DNA of 64,000 nt from Saturnia japonica (lineage: Eukaryota; Arthropoda; Insecta; Lepidoptera; Saturniidae): the NCBI GenBank assembly GCA_033032175.1, contig CM065316.1, positions 5,612,115 to 5,676,114 of the forward strand. The letters are read 5' to 3'. A program made the position numbers and the translations under genes. The notes below the pieces were generated by a model. The model was given only the letters and a program-made list of their open reading frames with translations, did not search any database and had not been told where the DNA came from. The first letter of the stretch is position 1. Each line of letters opens with the position of its first letter. Positions 1 through 10,600 of this stretch are shown here, piece by piece.

Positions 1-1
1 A

Positions 2-1165
2 TGGTATAGTAGAAGTCTAGTGAAAATAATTAATGAAAAACTTAAATATCATAAGTTGTGGAAGCATAGTAAAAATCCGCGGGATTATGATACTTTTGTA
101 GTACTCAGACGAAAACAAAAGCGAATTGAGACTGATTGTTGGCGAAATTAGTTAATCAGATGCGAGAAGTCTGTTATTAAGAATCCAAAATCCTTTTGGC
201 GTATGCTAAATAATTAAAAGGTGGTAAAAATATACCGAAAGGGGTAATGGGTAAGGGGTAATCTTATTTTGAAACAGGAGAGAAATGTGAGGCCTTTTTA
301 GAATATTTTGGTTCTGTATATAGAAAACCATGTGATACAAATGACTGCAATTTGCTCATCTCCACACCTAACTGTGCTAGTATTTCTGAAATATTAATTT
401 CCAGGGAAGAGGTTTTTAAATACTTACGTTCACTAGACTGTAGTAAAGGCCCAGGTAGCGATGGTATTCCTCCTATCTTCGTGAAAAAATGTGCAGCTAT
501 TTTAGCTCAACCTTTAAGCATCATTTTTAACAAATCACTTACTGAAAGCGTTTTTCCTCAGAAATGGAAGGCAGCCTTGGTCGCTCCGATTCACAAGGCT
601 GGTTCAAGAACGATAATCGAAACATATAGGACTGTGTCAATTCTACCAGTCTTTAGTAAGCTTTTTGAATTGATATTTCATAATCAAATATACCCTATAT
701 TAAAAAACTGTATGCCCGTCAATCAGCATGGTTTCATGCAAAAAAGATCAGTTGTTACGAATCTCGCTAGCTTCACAGATAATGTAATTAGTGCTATAGA
801 TGATGGCATGCAAGTTGATACTATTTATACTGATTATGCAAAGTGCTTCGATCGGTTTTCTCACTCAGTTCTTATAAAGAAACTTGAAGCCATAGGTATT
901 CATAGTGATCTACTGCGTTGGTTAATATCATATCTTGATAACCAGTCTCAGGCAGTTAAAATAGCGATGCCATTGTCCAGATTCTTATTTATTGCATCGG
1001 GTGTACCCCAGGGCTCTTATCTTGGACCCCTATTATTTAACGTATACGTGAGCGACATTGGTTCCTGCTTTCAATATGCAAATTTTTCTATGTATGCTGA
1101 TGACACTAAAATTTTTATGCCAATATGTACTTTGATGATTGTAACAATTTGTTTATTCAGAGCTT
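2..1165 (+). pseudogene. Non-LTR retrotransposon reverse transcriptase remnant (jockey/CR1-like)
   Basis: An open stretch of about 270 codons (352-1167) holds reverse transcriptase hallmarks in order: KGPGSDGIPP, the NQHGFMQKRS segment, YTDYAKCFDR (catalytic Asp), GVPQGSYLGPLLF and YADDTK. Upstream, from base 2, the same type of protein can be followed (...RDYDTF..., KNPKSFW) but with in-frame stops near 150 and 213 and poor conservation between about 225 and 350. The element is cut off by the window edge on the left, and on the right its coding breaks off just after YADDTK, where a CA microsatellite begins. No endonuclease domain or 3' end is visible. It is a dead LINE fragment; the clade call rests on motif style and is less certain than the RT call. 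Confidence 0.85.
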
Positions 1166-1184
1166 GATAAATATATGTGATTAT

Positions 1185-1223
1185 TACACAAACACACCCA
1201 TACATACACACACACACACACAC

Positions 1224-1304
<81 letters not shown>

Positions 1305-1324
1305 CGCAAGCGCGCGCGCGCGTG
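1185..1324. repeat. (CA)n microsatellite ending in (CG)n
   Basis: About 120 bp of CA/AC dinucleotides with a few interruptions (CGCA), followed by a short CG run at 1311-1322. It directly abuts the truncated reverse transcriptase remnant. The histidine/threonine and cysteine/valine open frames across it are repeat artefacts. Confidence 0.97.
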
Positions 1325-1670
1325 CCAGTTGCTCTGCATCATTCTTTTTGATGCAAATAATATTTAATTAATAATTTCGTGGGGGTATAGAATTGTTTTA
1401 TCTTTATTGTAATACGATTGAATTGATAGACAAACGCGGTATTTATTATTTAAAATTTTAACATTGATGCCGATGATTTGTCAACCCTACACTACATATA
1501 ACTGAGCGAGAATTCACGTGTTTGCGGACTTGGACTTTATATAATTTTTCTGCCCGGACAAGAAGAAAAATAAAACAAAAAGAAAGTGATATATTTTAAT
1601 ACGTGTTTTCGCAACGATTCGAGAAAGTTAAGTTCCGCATTCTGCCTAATTTCTGCTAAGGTGTCCTTAT

Positions 1671-1735
1671 ATTCTGCTAAAAACTACTAAGTTTTTCTAT
1701 TCTGCTAAAAACTACTAAGTTTTTCTATTCTGCAA
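1671..1735. repeat. 28-bp tandem duplication
   Basis: The unit beginning ATTCTGCTAAAAACTACTAA occurs at 1671-1698 and again at 1699-1726, followed by a partial third copy. The two full units look identical. Confidence 0.9.
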
Positions 1736-1807
1736 CATAATCTGCAAAGCCGTAATATGCGCGTTCAATTCTAATCAAATAGCGGAGTTCTGAAAATTTG
1801 GTCACAC

Positions 1808-2597
1808 TGACGGGGTTTTCAAATTTCAATGTGTAAATTCCCCAAAATTCTTGCCCAAATTCCCCTAATCGGTGAAAATTAAAGTCCGGATTCCAAATAA
1901 AAACAATTGTAGTAAAACTTTTTAGGCCTTAGGTACGAAAAAGGTGGAATGCATTATTTTAAAATTTATAAAATTATTATGAAAAAAACACAGGCATTCT
2001 AATATTGTTACGACTAATAATAAAAAAAAATTGCGCACCCAGATCTCAAAATATTAAAATAAATTATTTCATCACAATATATGGCATTTTTATGAATTAT
2101 AATATAAAGTACAATTAAACTCATAAAAGTTTGATTTCATCGATCGATGCACTGTTGGAACCACTGAGCCATCACCAACACTGACCTATCATCGCTATTA
2201 TGAATCATGAATTCATGAGTGATTTTTTTACAAATACATTTCCAAATTGCAACATGCAAACTATGATCAAACTGTCAACGCATCAATAATCAATAGCTTA
2301 AACAAATTATGAGTACTTATGTACGCACGTAAAAACTTATGTTTCTTTGGCGTAATAAAACAACAGTAACTCCAAAATTAGTATCTCTCCAACAAGATAA
2401 TATGATCTGTATTTTATTCAGTCACATAATGCTTGAGGAGTTCTTATTAAGTGCACCAAAGGAAGTATAACAACTTCAAAATGTTAAATCGTTATAAAAC
2501 CTGCAATTCCCCACATATCGCTAATTCCCACAAAATCCCCAATGGAGTTAAAATACCTCGTAATTTGAGGAATTCCCCATAAATTGACAACCCTGGT
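1808..2597. mobile_element. Possible hAT-like non-autonomous element
   Basis: The right edge reads TTGACAACCCTG and the left edge has a related inverted string (GGGGTTTTCAAATTTC); both ends are followed internally by AATTCCCC motifs. This resembles CAGGGTTGTC-type hAT ends, but the left end is imperfect and I see no clear 8-bp target duplication. The interior has no coding potential. Treat it as a tentative repeat call. Confidence 0.3.
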
Positions 2598-2599
2598 TA

Positions 2600-3090
2600 A
2601 AATTGTTCAGAAACTATGGAGAGGTGTGAATAAATTATAGGTTTAAAAAATTGTCTACATATTTTAATTTACATTTTTTCTGTTTGATTGAATGCTAATA
2701 TATATGTATGTGTTATTAATGTAGGATAATATCATTACTGACTGATGATATCTCTGCTGATGATTAAAGTCTGACAAATGAAAGTAAAGACTGAAAAAGC
2801 GCGGCAAATTTAAACAATATCAGGATAGCATCCCCAAATTTAGTATGACATACCTGGAATAACCTAAATTGATACTTTATAATATAAAGTAATTTTTTTT
2901 TTCTGAAAAACAGTATTATTTGTCCACTACTGCTTGACTGCATGTGGACAGGTCCAAAAATAGGAATAAGTCTACGAAATAAATCAATACTGCTGTAGTA
3001 GCAGCTAATAACCTACCTAGGTAACCTCTTAACAAAAGAGACTTACCACTAAGTTTTTGATAATTACAATTGCTATAAAATCAAGTTCCC
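2600..3090. other. Intergenic DNA without recognisable features
   Basis: AT-rich DNA. No open frame resembling a known protein and no paired repeat ends were recognised. Confidence 0.6.
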
Positions 3091-3094
3091 AGAA

Positions 3095-3130
3095 GAATTC
3101 GGGGGAGGCCTTTGCCCAGCAGTGGTTAAG
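3095..3130 (+). repeat. Remnant of a LINE (RTE-type) 3' end
   Basis: GGGGGAGGCCTTTGCCCAGC followed by AGTGG is the DNA form of the 'GEAYIQQ'-type C-terminal end of RTE retrotransposons, seen intact at 60410-60427. Only about 35 bp remain, without the (TGA)n tail. Confidence 0.5.
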
Positions 3131-3371
3131 GTTAGGCTAAGTTAAAAATAATAATATTAAAATGGCTAGCGATAATCGCGTAAAATCGATTTCTATTCAG
3201 ACAAAGTAAACTGAAGTTTCGAGATGTAAAATCACTACCTATATTAATCCAAATCAAAGAAACACGTGACATTTGGAAAAATCAGTTTACTATGCCTGAA
3301 TCAAAAATAAGACTAGGTATTATGCAGTACTCTGATACAAAAAAACAACAATATTCTATAATAATTTTGGT

Positions 3372-5025
3372 TTATTCACTTTCATAATCAAAATCTGAAT
3401 CTAAAACTTCCATGTCAAAAGATTCATTAGATTCACTGGAATCACTGTTTCTTACATTATTAATAAAACTTTCTAAGTTATTTTCTGTAATTCTGTCCAT
3501 TTCTTTATATTTATTTTCAACATGTATGACATGATCAGTCATTTTCTTCCACCCCTCTGGAGTTGTGGTTTCAAACGATTCTTTTATAACCCCCTCTAAC
3601 TCCACTGCGGCCAGGGCAATATTTTTACTTGCCACTTTACGTGTAGCCAAACTCCATACCAGCTCAATGGCGTTTAGATCGCAGTGGTAGGGGGAAGTCG
3701 TAATACCTCATGCCCATTCTGCTTCAGAAGTTCATCAGCTTCATATACTGGTTCTGGTGTGTTTCGTTTTACAAACAATAGGAGCTCTGCTTTTGTGTAA
3801 TATTCTTCAAACGGAATATCATTCAAAGTAAGCCATTCTCATATGTCATTTTTGCGATTTTGTGGTAACTGGCGTTATCCATAACTATTACATTCGGCTC
3901 ATTTAAATTGGGTATAAGCTTTTCTCTTAGCCATTTATTAAAGTTTACAGCACTCATGTCGTGGTGGTAGTCCGCCATTTTGGATTTCGTGCTAAAGACC
4001 AACAATGAGCTTGGCACAGGGCCTTTCTCTGATCCAGCATGTACAATTATGTACCTTTTCCCTGTCGAAACATTTTCAATTACACCACTTGTAGATGGAC
4101 CTTGCCAAGACTTCTTGGACTTGTAGTTTTGAATATAGGTATCATCTAAATAAATTATTGACTTTCCTTCTCTACGTTTCAAAGCCATGGTTCTTAAAAA
4201 CCGATGTCTCCAGGCAGATATGTCATAACGTTCAATTAACAATAAACGCTCATTCTTATTTTTCTTAAATTCATAGCCATTGGACAATAATAAGTGGCGA
4301 AGAGTTTCCCTGCATTCATTAAATCCAATGTTTTCTCATAATTCCACTAACAGTGTTCTCAACGTAGGAAGTTGTTTTCTAACGATGTAAAATTCGTTAA
4401 TTTTGTTACGAATAGCATCTATGTCGAAACTATCTAGGTCGAACACTGTGGGCTTATGTGGCCGTTTTTTCCTTGGGGTATTCCAGACTCCTTCAATTAG
4501 ATGCTGCATTTATAACAGCAAATCATTGATTACGTTATAACTTTATTAAACTTATGTACTTAAGAAAAATTTACCAGTGATTGAAGCTATTTTATCCAAG
4601 TATTGGTTCGGGGTTATTGTCCTATCTTTTAGCTCCAAATCAGTCAGTTATTCAATAGTTTTCACTATCTCATCAAACCCTGCTACATCCACTAGATTTT
4701 CTGTAAAAGAAAACAAGTTGTGTTAAAATTACAATGTAACATTTATTAAGGTATGTTAGATTACCATAATGCATTATTATGAAGCTATTTAACGTAATTT
4801 AAACTGAATGTGGATCAAAATAGAGAAATATTTTGTAAAAATATAAATAATAATTACGATTTCAAACAAAGTATCAACTTCTAAGCGTCATACTAACCTA
4901 AGAAATTCAACACAACAAGTAAACAATCTTGTTTCAATTTGAATTCAGCGTCTTTCTCCTGTTGTTTTTCTTCAAATTTAGAAATCACGCGAAACAACAT
5001 CTCTCTCACTCCACTTTTAATAGTT
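3372..5025 (-). pseudogene. Degenerate intron-containing DDE transposase (IS630/Tc1-mariner type)
   Basis: Read on the minus strand, three exon-like blocks are visible: about 5025-4898 (ends at donor GTTAGT), 4700-4575 (acceptor TTTTACAG, donor GTAAAT) and 4503-3372 (acceptor AAATGCAG). The last block has an N-terminal helix-turn-helix-like part (PRKKRPHKP, INEFYIVRKQLPTLR) and a DDE catalytic core: first Asp in IIYLDDTYI, second in VIVMDNASYH, Glu in LNAIELVW. The C-terminus is acidic. Damage seen: an in-frame TGA near 4339, a TAA in the middle block, a frame break near 3823 and a one-base loss in the C-run before the Glu motif (near 3690). It is a dead DNA transposon gene; terminal repeats were not found by eye. 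The superfamily is inferred from the spacing and style of the D-D-E motifs. Confidence 0.8.
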
Positions 5026-5099
5026 TAATTCATTTTTGAGTTAGAAAAATGCTCAACAAAGTCTCAACAAATCACCAACAACGTGCCATCTTGTTTTGA

Positions 5100-6612
5100 C
5101 AAATTGAATTTGATATTTTATCTAACATTGCCATATAAAAAGTCTGCAAATAATTCGAGTGTTTACATTCATTTGCCAGACTCTATTTGATAAATACAGT
5201 TATGAATTAAGGACATTTCAGACATATAATTTTTTTTATCTCTCAGGAAAATAAATCAATTACTTTCTAATCGATTTTAAAATGAATTATAATTATCAAT
5301 TTTTTATAAATTCTGAATGTTTTTTAAGGTAAAATCCACAGTCAAATAAAAGTTAATGGGTGATCAGTAAGATATTATTATAAAGAGCTTACAGCTTCGA
5401 GTGACTGCGTCCACTTAAAGCGAAGTAGCACCAAAGATAATAAAAAAACCTTTTGCTCTTCATATCTTTTGTATGTCGTTCTTTTCCTTTAATTCTTTTA
5501 GCGACGCGACGCGACATAGAGGTAGTATTTGGTCCACGACTACGACAGGCAATGGCAAAACCACAGACTATTGAGAGGATACTACGGGCAAAACTAAAGC
5601 GTCCTCAATATGTTCGCCTGTTTTCGTCAAATACTTATAGGATCGTTTGGCCGATCCTATTAATTAAAAATGCAGCTTAGCGTTTGAATTATTGCTGTAT
5701 TTATTTTGTCTCTCGTAACCGATTACAGAATATTATTCTTCTTGTCAGTCAATGACAGATGTCTTCTTTATCTTTTTCAAGACCTGAAAGTCAGCCAGTC
5801 TATCATAAACAGAATAGAATGTGGCTGAAGTAAGAACTATTTATTGTGATAAGTCGCCACATACGCATTTGTAGACATTAGTCTATCTATAATCGTCCAG
5901 TGCATTCGAACGTTTATTTACGAATTTGTGGCTGAAGGCTATGGATGTTTAGACGATCGCGGCTGCATATACTCATCATTTAAATGTTAATAGAAATCAA
6001 GTTTTTTCTAATCACCTTTGATGGAATTGTGATTTTTACTAGATAATGTACTTCTTAACAATAGGCATAGAGGAAAAATGAAAGATGAGATGTATAAAAA
6101 GTAATTAGCGGTTTCAAATCTGTAAAATACATATTGTTAATATTTAATACAAAAAGCATTTTAGTTATTCAAAGCCTTAAAAATATATTTCATATTTTGT
6201 ATTTTAAATACCAACACAACATCCATTTTTATTTGAAATGGGAAAAATTAATACTCTTATCATGTTAATATTTAAATTTATGATAAAAACTACTTTGCAA
6301 TAAGTTTGAAGGTTTCTTCAATAGAGCAAGTTATATGTCGTGTATTTCTGTTGTCGTAATGCATTGTAAAGTCCAATAAAAGTCTTCCAAACTGTCCTTA
6401 TTAAACGTGGACTGGATGGACGGCAAACTTGTAGAGAGTGGCAAGAATGTTTGTCAGAACTCCTATGATTCGTGCTTGAAAAACGTTTAAACGGCGGATA
6501 GGAATGCACAAATACAGGTGGACAAATGCAAGCAAATAAGCACTATACTCGTTCATGTACGTTTCTTTTCGCTGAATACCAGCGAACGTGAAAAGTGGCT
6601 TAAATTTATCTT
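5100..6612. other. Intergenic DNA, nothing recognised
   Basis: Open frames at 5453-5680 (+) and 6401-6649 (-) are short, match nothing I recognise and lack supporting context. No structured repeats were identified here. Confidence 0.5.
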
Positions 6613-6621
6613 TGGGCCAAG

Positions 6622-7161
6622 TATGAAGGGTAGAGGTAAGGAAAACCATCTCAGTATATTAAAAAGTGTCCACTGAAAGGCAGCAAATTAAGATGGCGCC
6701 ACAATAGCAAGTGGAAAGTATTTTAAAAATAGCGCCATATAAAATCAAAAACTTTTATGTATCCGTTAACTTCGCTATTGTTAAATAATTAATAAAAATT
6801 TGTTATACATACTGTTGGTCGAAAAAATGACAGACAAACAACAAAAGTTTAAAACAATCGAATCACTATCTGTGTTATTTCAGCAGCTTTACAGGTTATA
6901 TTCACTAAATTACATTTGACTACGTAAATAGTTCAGGTTTTAAATACTGCATATCTCCTAACTACGAAAGTCACGAAAAATATTAAATTTTTCAACCCAG
7001 CACACTTCACTTTGTTTATAACTGCTAAATTCATATCATTTCCTTTTCCGACACTAGCGCTATTTTGACGAGTCTTCGAACCATAATTTGCTGCTTACAG
7101 GTGGACACTTTTTCAACTGATCCCCCATTCTAGATGGTTCTCCTTACCTCTACCCTCCATA
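6622..7161. mobile_element. Non-autonomous DNA transposon with about 80-bp TIRs
   Basis: The left end (TATGAAGGGTAGAGGTAAGG at 6622) and the reverse complement of the right end (TATGGAGGGTAGAGGTAAGG) match over the first 20 bp with one mismatch. The match continues through AAAGTGTCCAC and AGCAGCAAATTA to roughly 80 bp. The flanks GGGCCAAG (6614-6621) and GGGCTAAG (7162-7169) form an 8-bp target duplication with one mismatch. No protein is encoded. An 8-bp duplication fits hAT, P or Merlin superfamilies; which one is undecided. Confidence 0.75.
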
Positions 7162-7657
7162 GGGCTAAGCTTACGAAACAGATAATAAACCATAAATTTA
7201 AGAATATCATAACTCTGTTCATCTGTTCTAGCTAAGTAATTTAAAGTTCATTGCGTGACAAATATTTTTATTGATATTTCCTGATTATTGGCAACATTTA
7301 ATGTATCATGTAACATAAAATAAATGTAATGTTATATTTTTTTACTGAAGTTCATATTCTTAGAATAACGATTGTTATCAATAGCACTATACTTATATCT
7401 CTTTTTTTCTACGGATTTGAACCTTAGCTAAACAGAGATAGCATTCATTCTTTCTAGTATACATAGGATGACGCGCGTATTTTCAATACTTTCTCGTCAT
7501 TGTCATTGTGTAGATACAAAATGTCAAACAGCTGAGCGAGGTGACTGACTTGCCGTTGTGTCGCTTGCAGCTCTTTCGATAGTAGAGTTTTTAAATCGGA
7601 TAAATAAATAAGTGATTGGTTCAATACTGTTGAAAGTGTAAGAAGGAATTATTCGTT
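7162..7657 (+). promoter_or_regulatory. Upstream region and 5' UTR of UBE4B
   Basis: This is the interval before the UBE4B start codon. The transcription start cannot be read from sequence alone; no convincing TATA box was seen. The last 150 bp are less AT-rich, as expected near a promoter or 5' UTR. Confidence 0.4.
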
Positions 7658-7681
7658 ATGAGTGAACTCAGTCAAGAGGAG
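7658..7681 (+). CDS. UBE4B: UBE4B exon 1 (start codon)
   Basis: Encodes MSELSQEE, ending at donor GTAAGT, phase 0. The short exon is accepted because joining it to exon 2 recreates the conserved UBE4B N-terminus (…[12 protein letters not shown]). Confidence 0.88.
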
Positions 7682-10600
7682 GTAAGTGAAAAATATGTTT
7701 TGTAAACTAAACCTTGCGTACTGCGTATGGCCAATCTAATTTCGTAACAAAACAAAGCGTCGGCGTTGAACGTCGACTTTTAAACAACGCACTCGCACGT
7801 GGTACAGGTGCTTTATGATGCTCGTTGCAGATACGGAGAAGACGCCTGGCGCGACTTGCAGCGCTCAGTGGCACTAGCTCGGCACCATCTTCAGCCAGCT
7901 CTCCGGTTACTCTTGGCTCTTCCATACCATCCCCTGATTTACACAGTCCACAACCGCCATCGCGGTTATCCCCTACCCCAATCCCAAGAGGGTCAACAGA
8001 ACCTAGCACTCCTGATGTCACAAACAGGGAAACTAATTTCGCAAATACAGTCAGATCAGATCAGTCTGATCAATCCAAGATCCCAGCAGATCCTTTGATT
8101 GTAACAGAAAAAGTAAACAATAACTTATTGGATGAGATGCCGGACACCAAGATGACTGATCTCTCTCAGACCAGACAATACAGCAGTTTTGATTCAATGG
8201 GTGATGACACTCTGCTAAGTTGTGGGTCAGTTAGAGTAGGAAGTTTACCACAGTCAACAGTAGGAGGCTCAGAAGGTGCCTCAATGAGAGAAGACAGCAC
8301 CTCAAGGTCCATATCTCCACCTCAGTTTGTAGAGCCATCTCCAGTTCGACCTCGACCTACAAATGTGTCACCTAGTTGCTCACGGCGTTCTTTATCAATG
8401 GAAGTTGATGATGTGTCAGAAAGGAATTCACAGTCAGAACAACAGCAAGAAGCAATGGAGGTTTGTAAATGATCAATTCACTTTACACTTTTTTGAGTAT
8501 TAGGATAAATAGAAAGCTTGAATTACTTGATGAATTTCTTTTTTACATAAAAGTGATTCTATAAATAGCTAATGTAAATATTAACACTTTTAATTTAAAG
8601 TTTTAAGATTTATCCCAAATTCACCTATATTATGTCTAACTACAGTGAATTCTGCCTATACAATAATTTCTGTAGCATTTACATATACAAGCTTTTTTAA
8701 TCTTGAAATGATTCTTACAACTATTGCATGCTTAAATATTTTGTGCGAAGAGTATTTTCTAGCCATGGGTAACACAGCAAAATTCCTTGCGCCAACTCAA
8801 TAACTCAAGCGCAGCTTACTGCACGGGCACATTGTTTTAACTCAAATTTGCACCATGGCGCAGCAAAATAGTATGCACGGCAAGAGATTTAGAGAAATTA
8901 ATGAATCAGCTGAACAACGCAAGTGGCGGGGTGCAACATTGTCCCTTAATGGGCTCGCTGCACAGGATTGCACTGTGCACCAACACATCATGAAGAAGTG
9001 TGTTAACACATCCTGTGCAGTAAACTGAGTTGGTGCAATTGTGACGCAGCGCAGTGTTACCCATGGCTAGTATTGTCCATTCATTAATATTGTACCTAGA
9101 TGATGAAATTGGCACAATTACTTCATGTGGAAAAGTCATAGCATACATGCTATAATAAAAAAGCATTTCTAGAGTATTATATAGATAAATGTGAGATTTT
9201 GCTGGAATATTGATGTGATCCTTTTTACTTTAATTCAGAAACCTATGTTATTTAGCACTATTTTTTGTAGTTTTAGTGGTAAAAGTAAATTATATAATAA
9301 GTTTAAAATACGTTTAATATTTTAAATTCAATTAATGCAGATAGATATATCTGACAACAAAAAGTGTAAGTGTGTAAGTGTAAGTGTGTAAGTGTAAGTG
9401 TAAAAGTGTTTGGAGTGATTTTTGCATGATTAAGGGAGTATTTGGTGAGTGAAAAAAAGTGTTCAATCAAATTCACTTTAGTTTTGTTTTCATTACATAT
9501 TAAGTTTGGCACTTTTTTATGGTTCCAAAGTCAACAAGGAACCCTTATAGTTTTGCCATGTCCATTTGTCTGTCGGCAGCTTAGCTCAAAGATTCTTAGT
9601 ACTAGAAAGCTGTAATTTGGTATGGGTATGTACATATTAATCCTGCTGACAAAGTGGTAAAAGAAACTTGAAATTTTTGTACCTACCCTACATTTAAAGT
9701 ATTGATAGTTTTTTAATTCTCCTCTATCCTATGGTGTTAGGTGTCGCTGGATAGATTGTTCAAAAATCTTGTAGGTGTGTGAAAATCATTATTTGATTCA
9801 GATATCCGTTTATGAAATATTAAGCTTAAAGTTGCTAATTTTTCTTAGTGTCAAGTATCTGCCCCCACCTTCTAAATGGTTGTTTTTGGATATGTGAAAA
9901 ATTCATGGTAGTAGTTATATAATGAAGTTAAAAGGAAAACTATGACCACTAAGTAGGCTTTACAAGTTAAGTTGTGTTATTATTTCACTTATTTCTTGTA
10001 AATAATAGATATTAATTATGCAACAATTATTCCCAAGATATTTTAATCTCTGCTTAAATTGTATAAAATTTTTAATTTAAAAATATCTTGGGTAGTTGTT
10101 TATTTAATTGATGTAACATAACATACCATCACGCCTGTATCCCCGAAGGGTTAGGCAGAGGTGTACATTAGTATTACATTACATACATACATAAATGGTC
10201 CACAGTTTGATGGGTATGTTTTTAGGTCCCACGTAATAGGGGGCGAGTCTGTTTCCATTAATCTGGGGCAAAGCCAAACTCCGAGCTGCTACTGAGAATT
10301 TCATAGAAAAGCCCAATAACACTGCTCGACATGGAATCGAACTGAGGATCTCGAACATAGTAGTCGCGCTTACGACCACTAGGCTAAGCTTGCGCCTGTC
10401 CACTGATGCGGGATGAGGAAGCGGAGCAGGGCTGCGGAGCTGTATTACGGACTGTGTCTGTCCATTGCAGCTGAGCGGTGCGGCGGAGCTGTGTTGTGGA
10501 CGAGGCAACAACTGCAACGAGTCATTCAAAGAGATTTGTGCACAGTGGTTCAGGATTCGCAAAATGGGTACATTGGCATCGAAAGTCGATATTTCAATCT

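Noticed and set aside
1071..1371. His/Thr- and Cys/Val-repeat open frames
   Set aside because: Translations of the CA microsatellite.
5453..5680. 75-residue frame (RDIEVVFGPRLRQAMAKPQT…)
   Set aside because: Composition is protein-like, but there is no homologue I recognise, no splice context and no neighbouring gene part.
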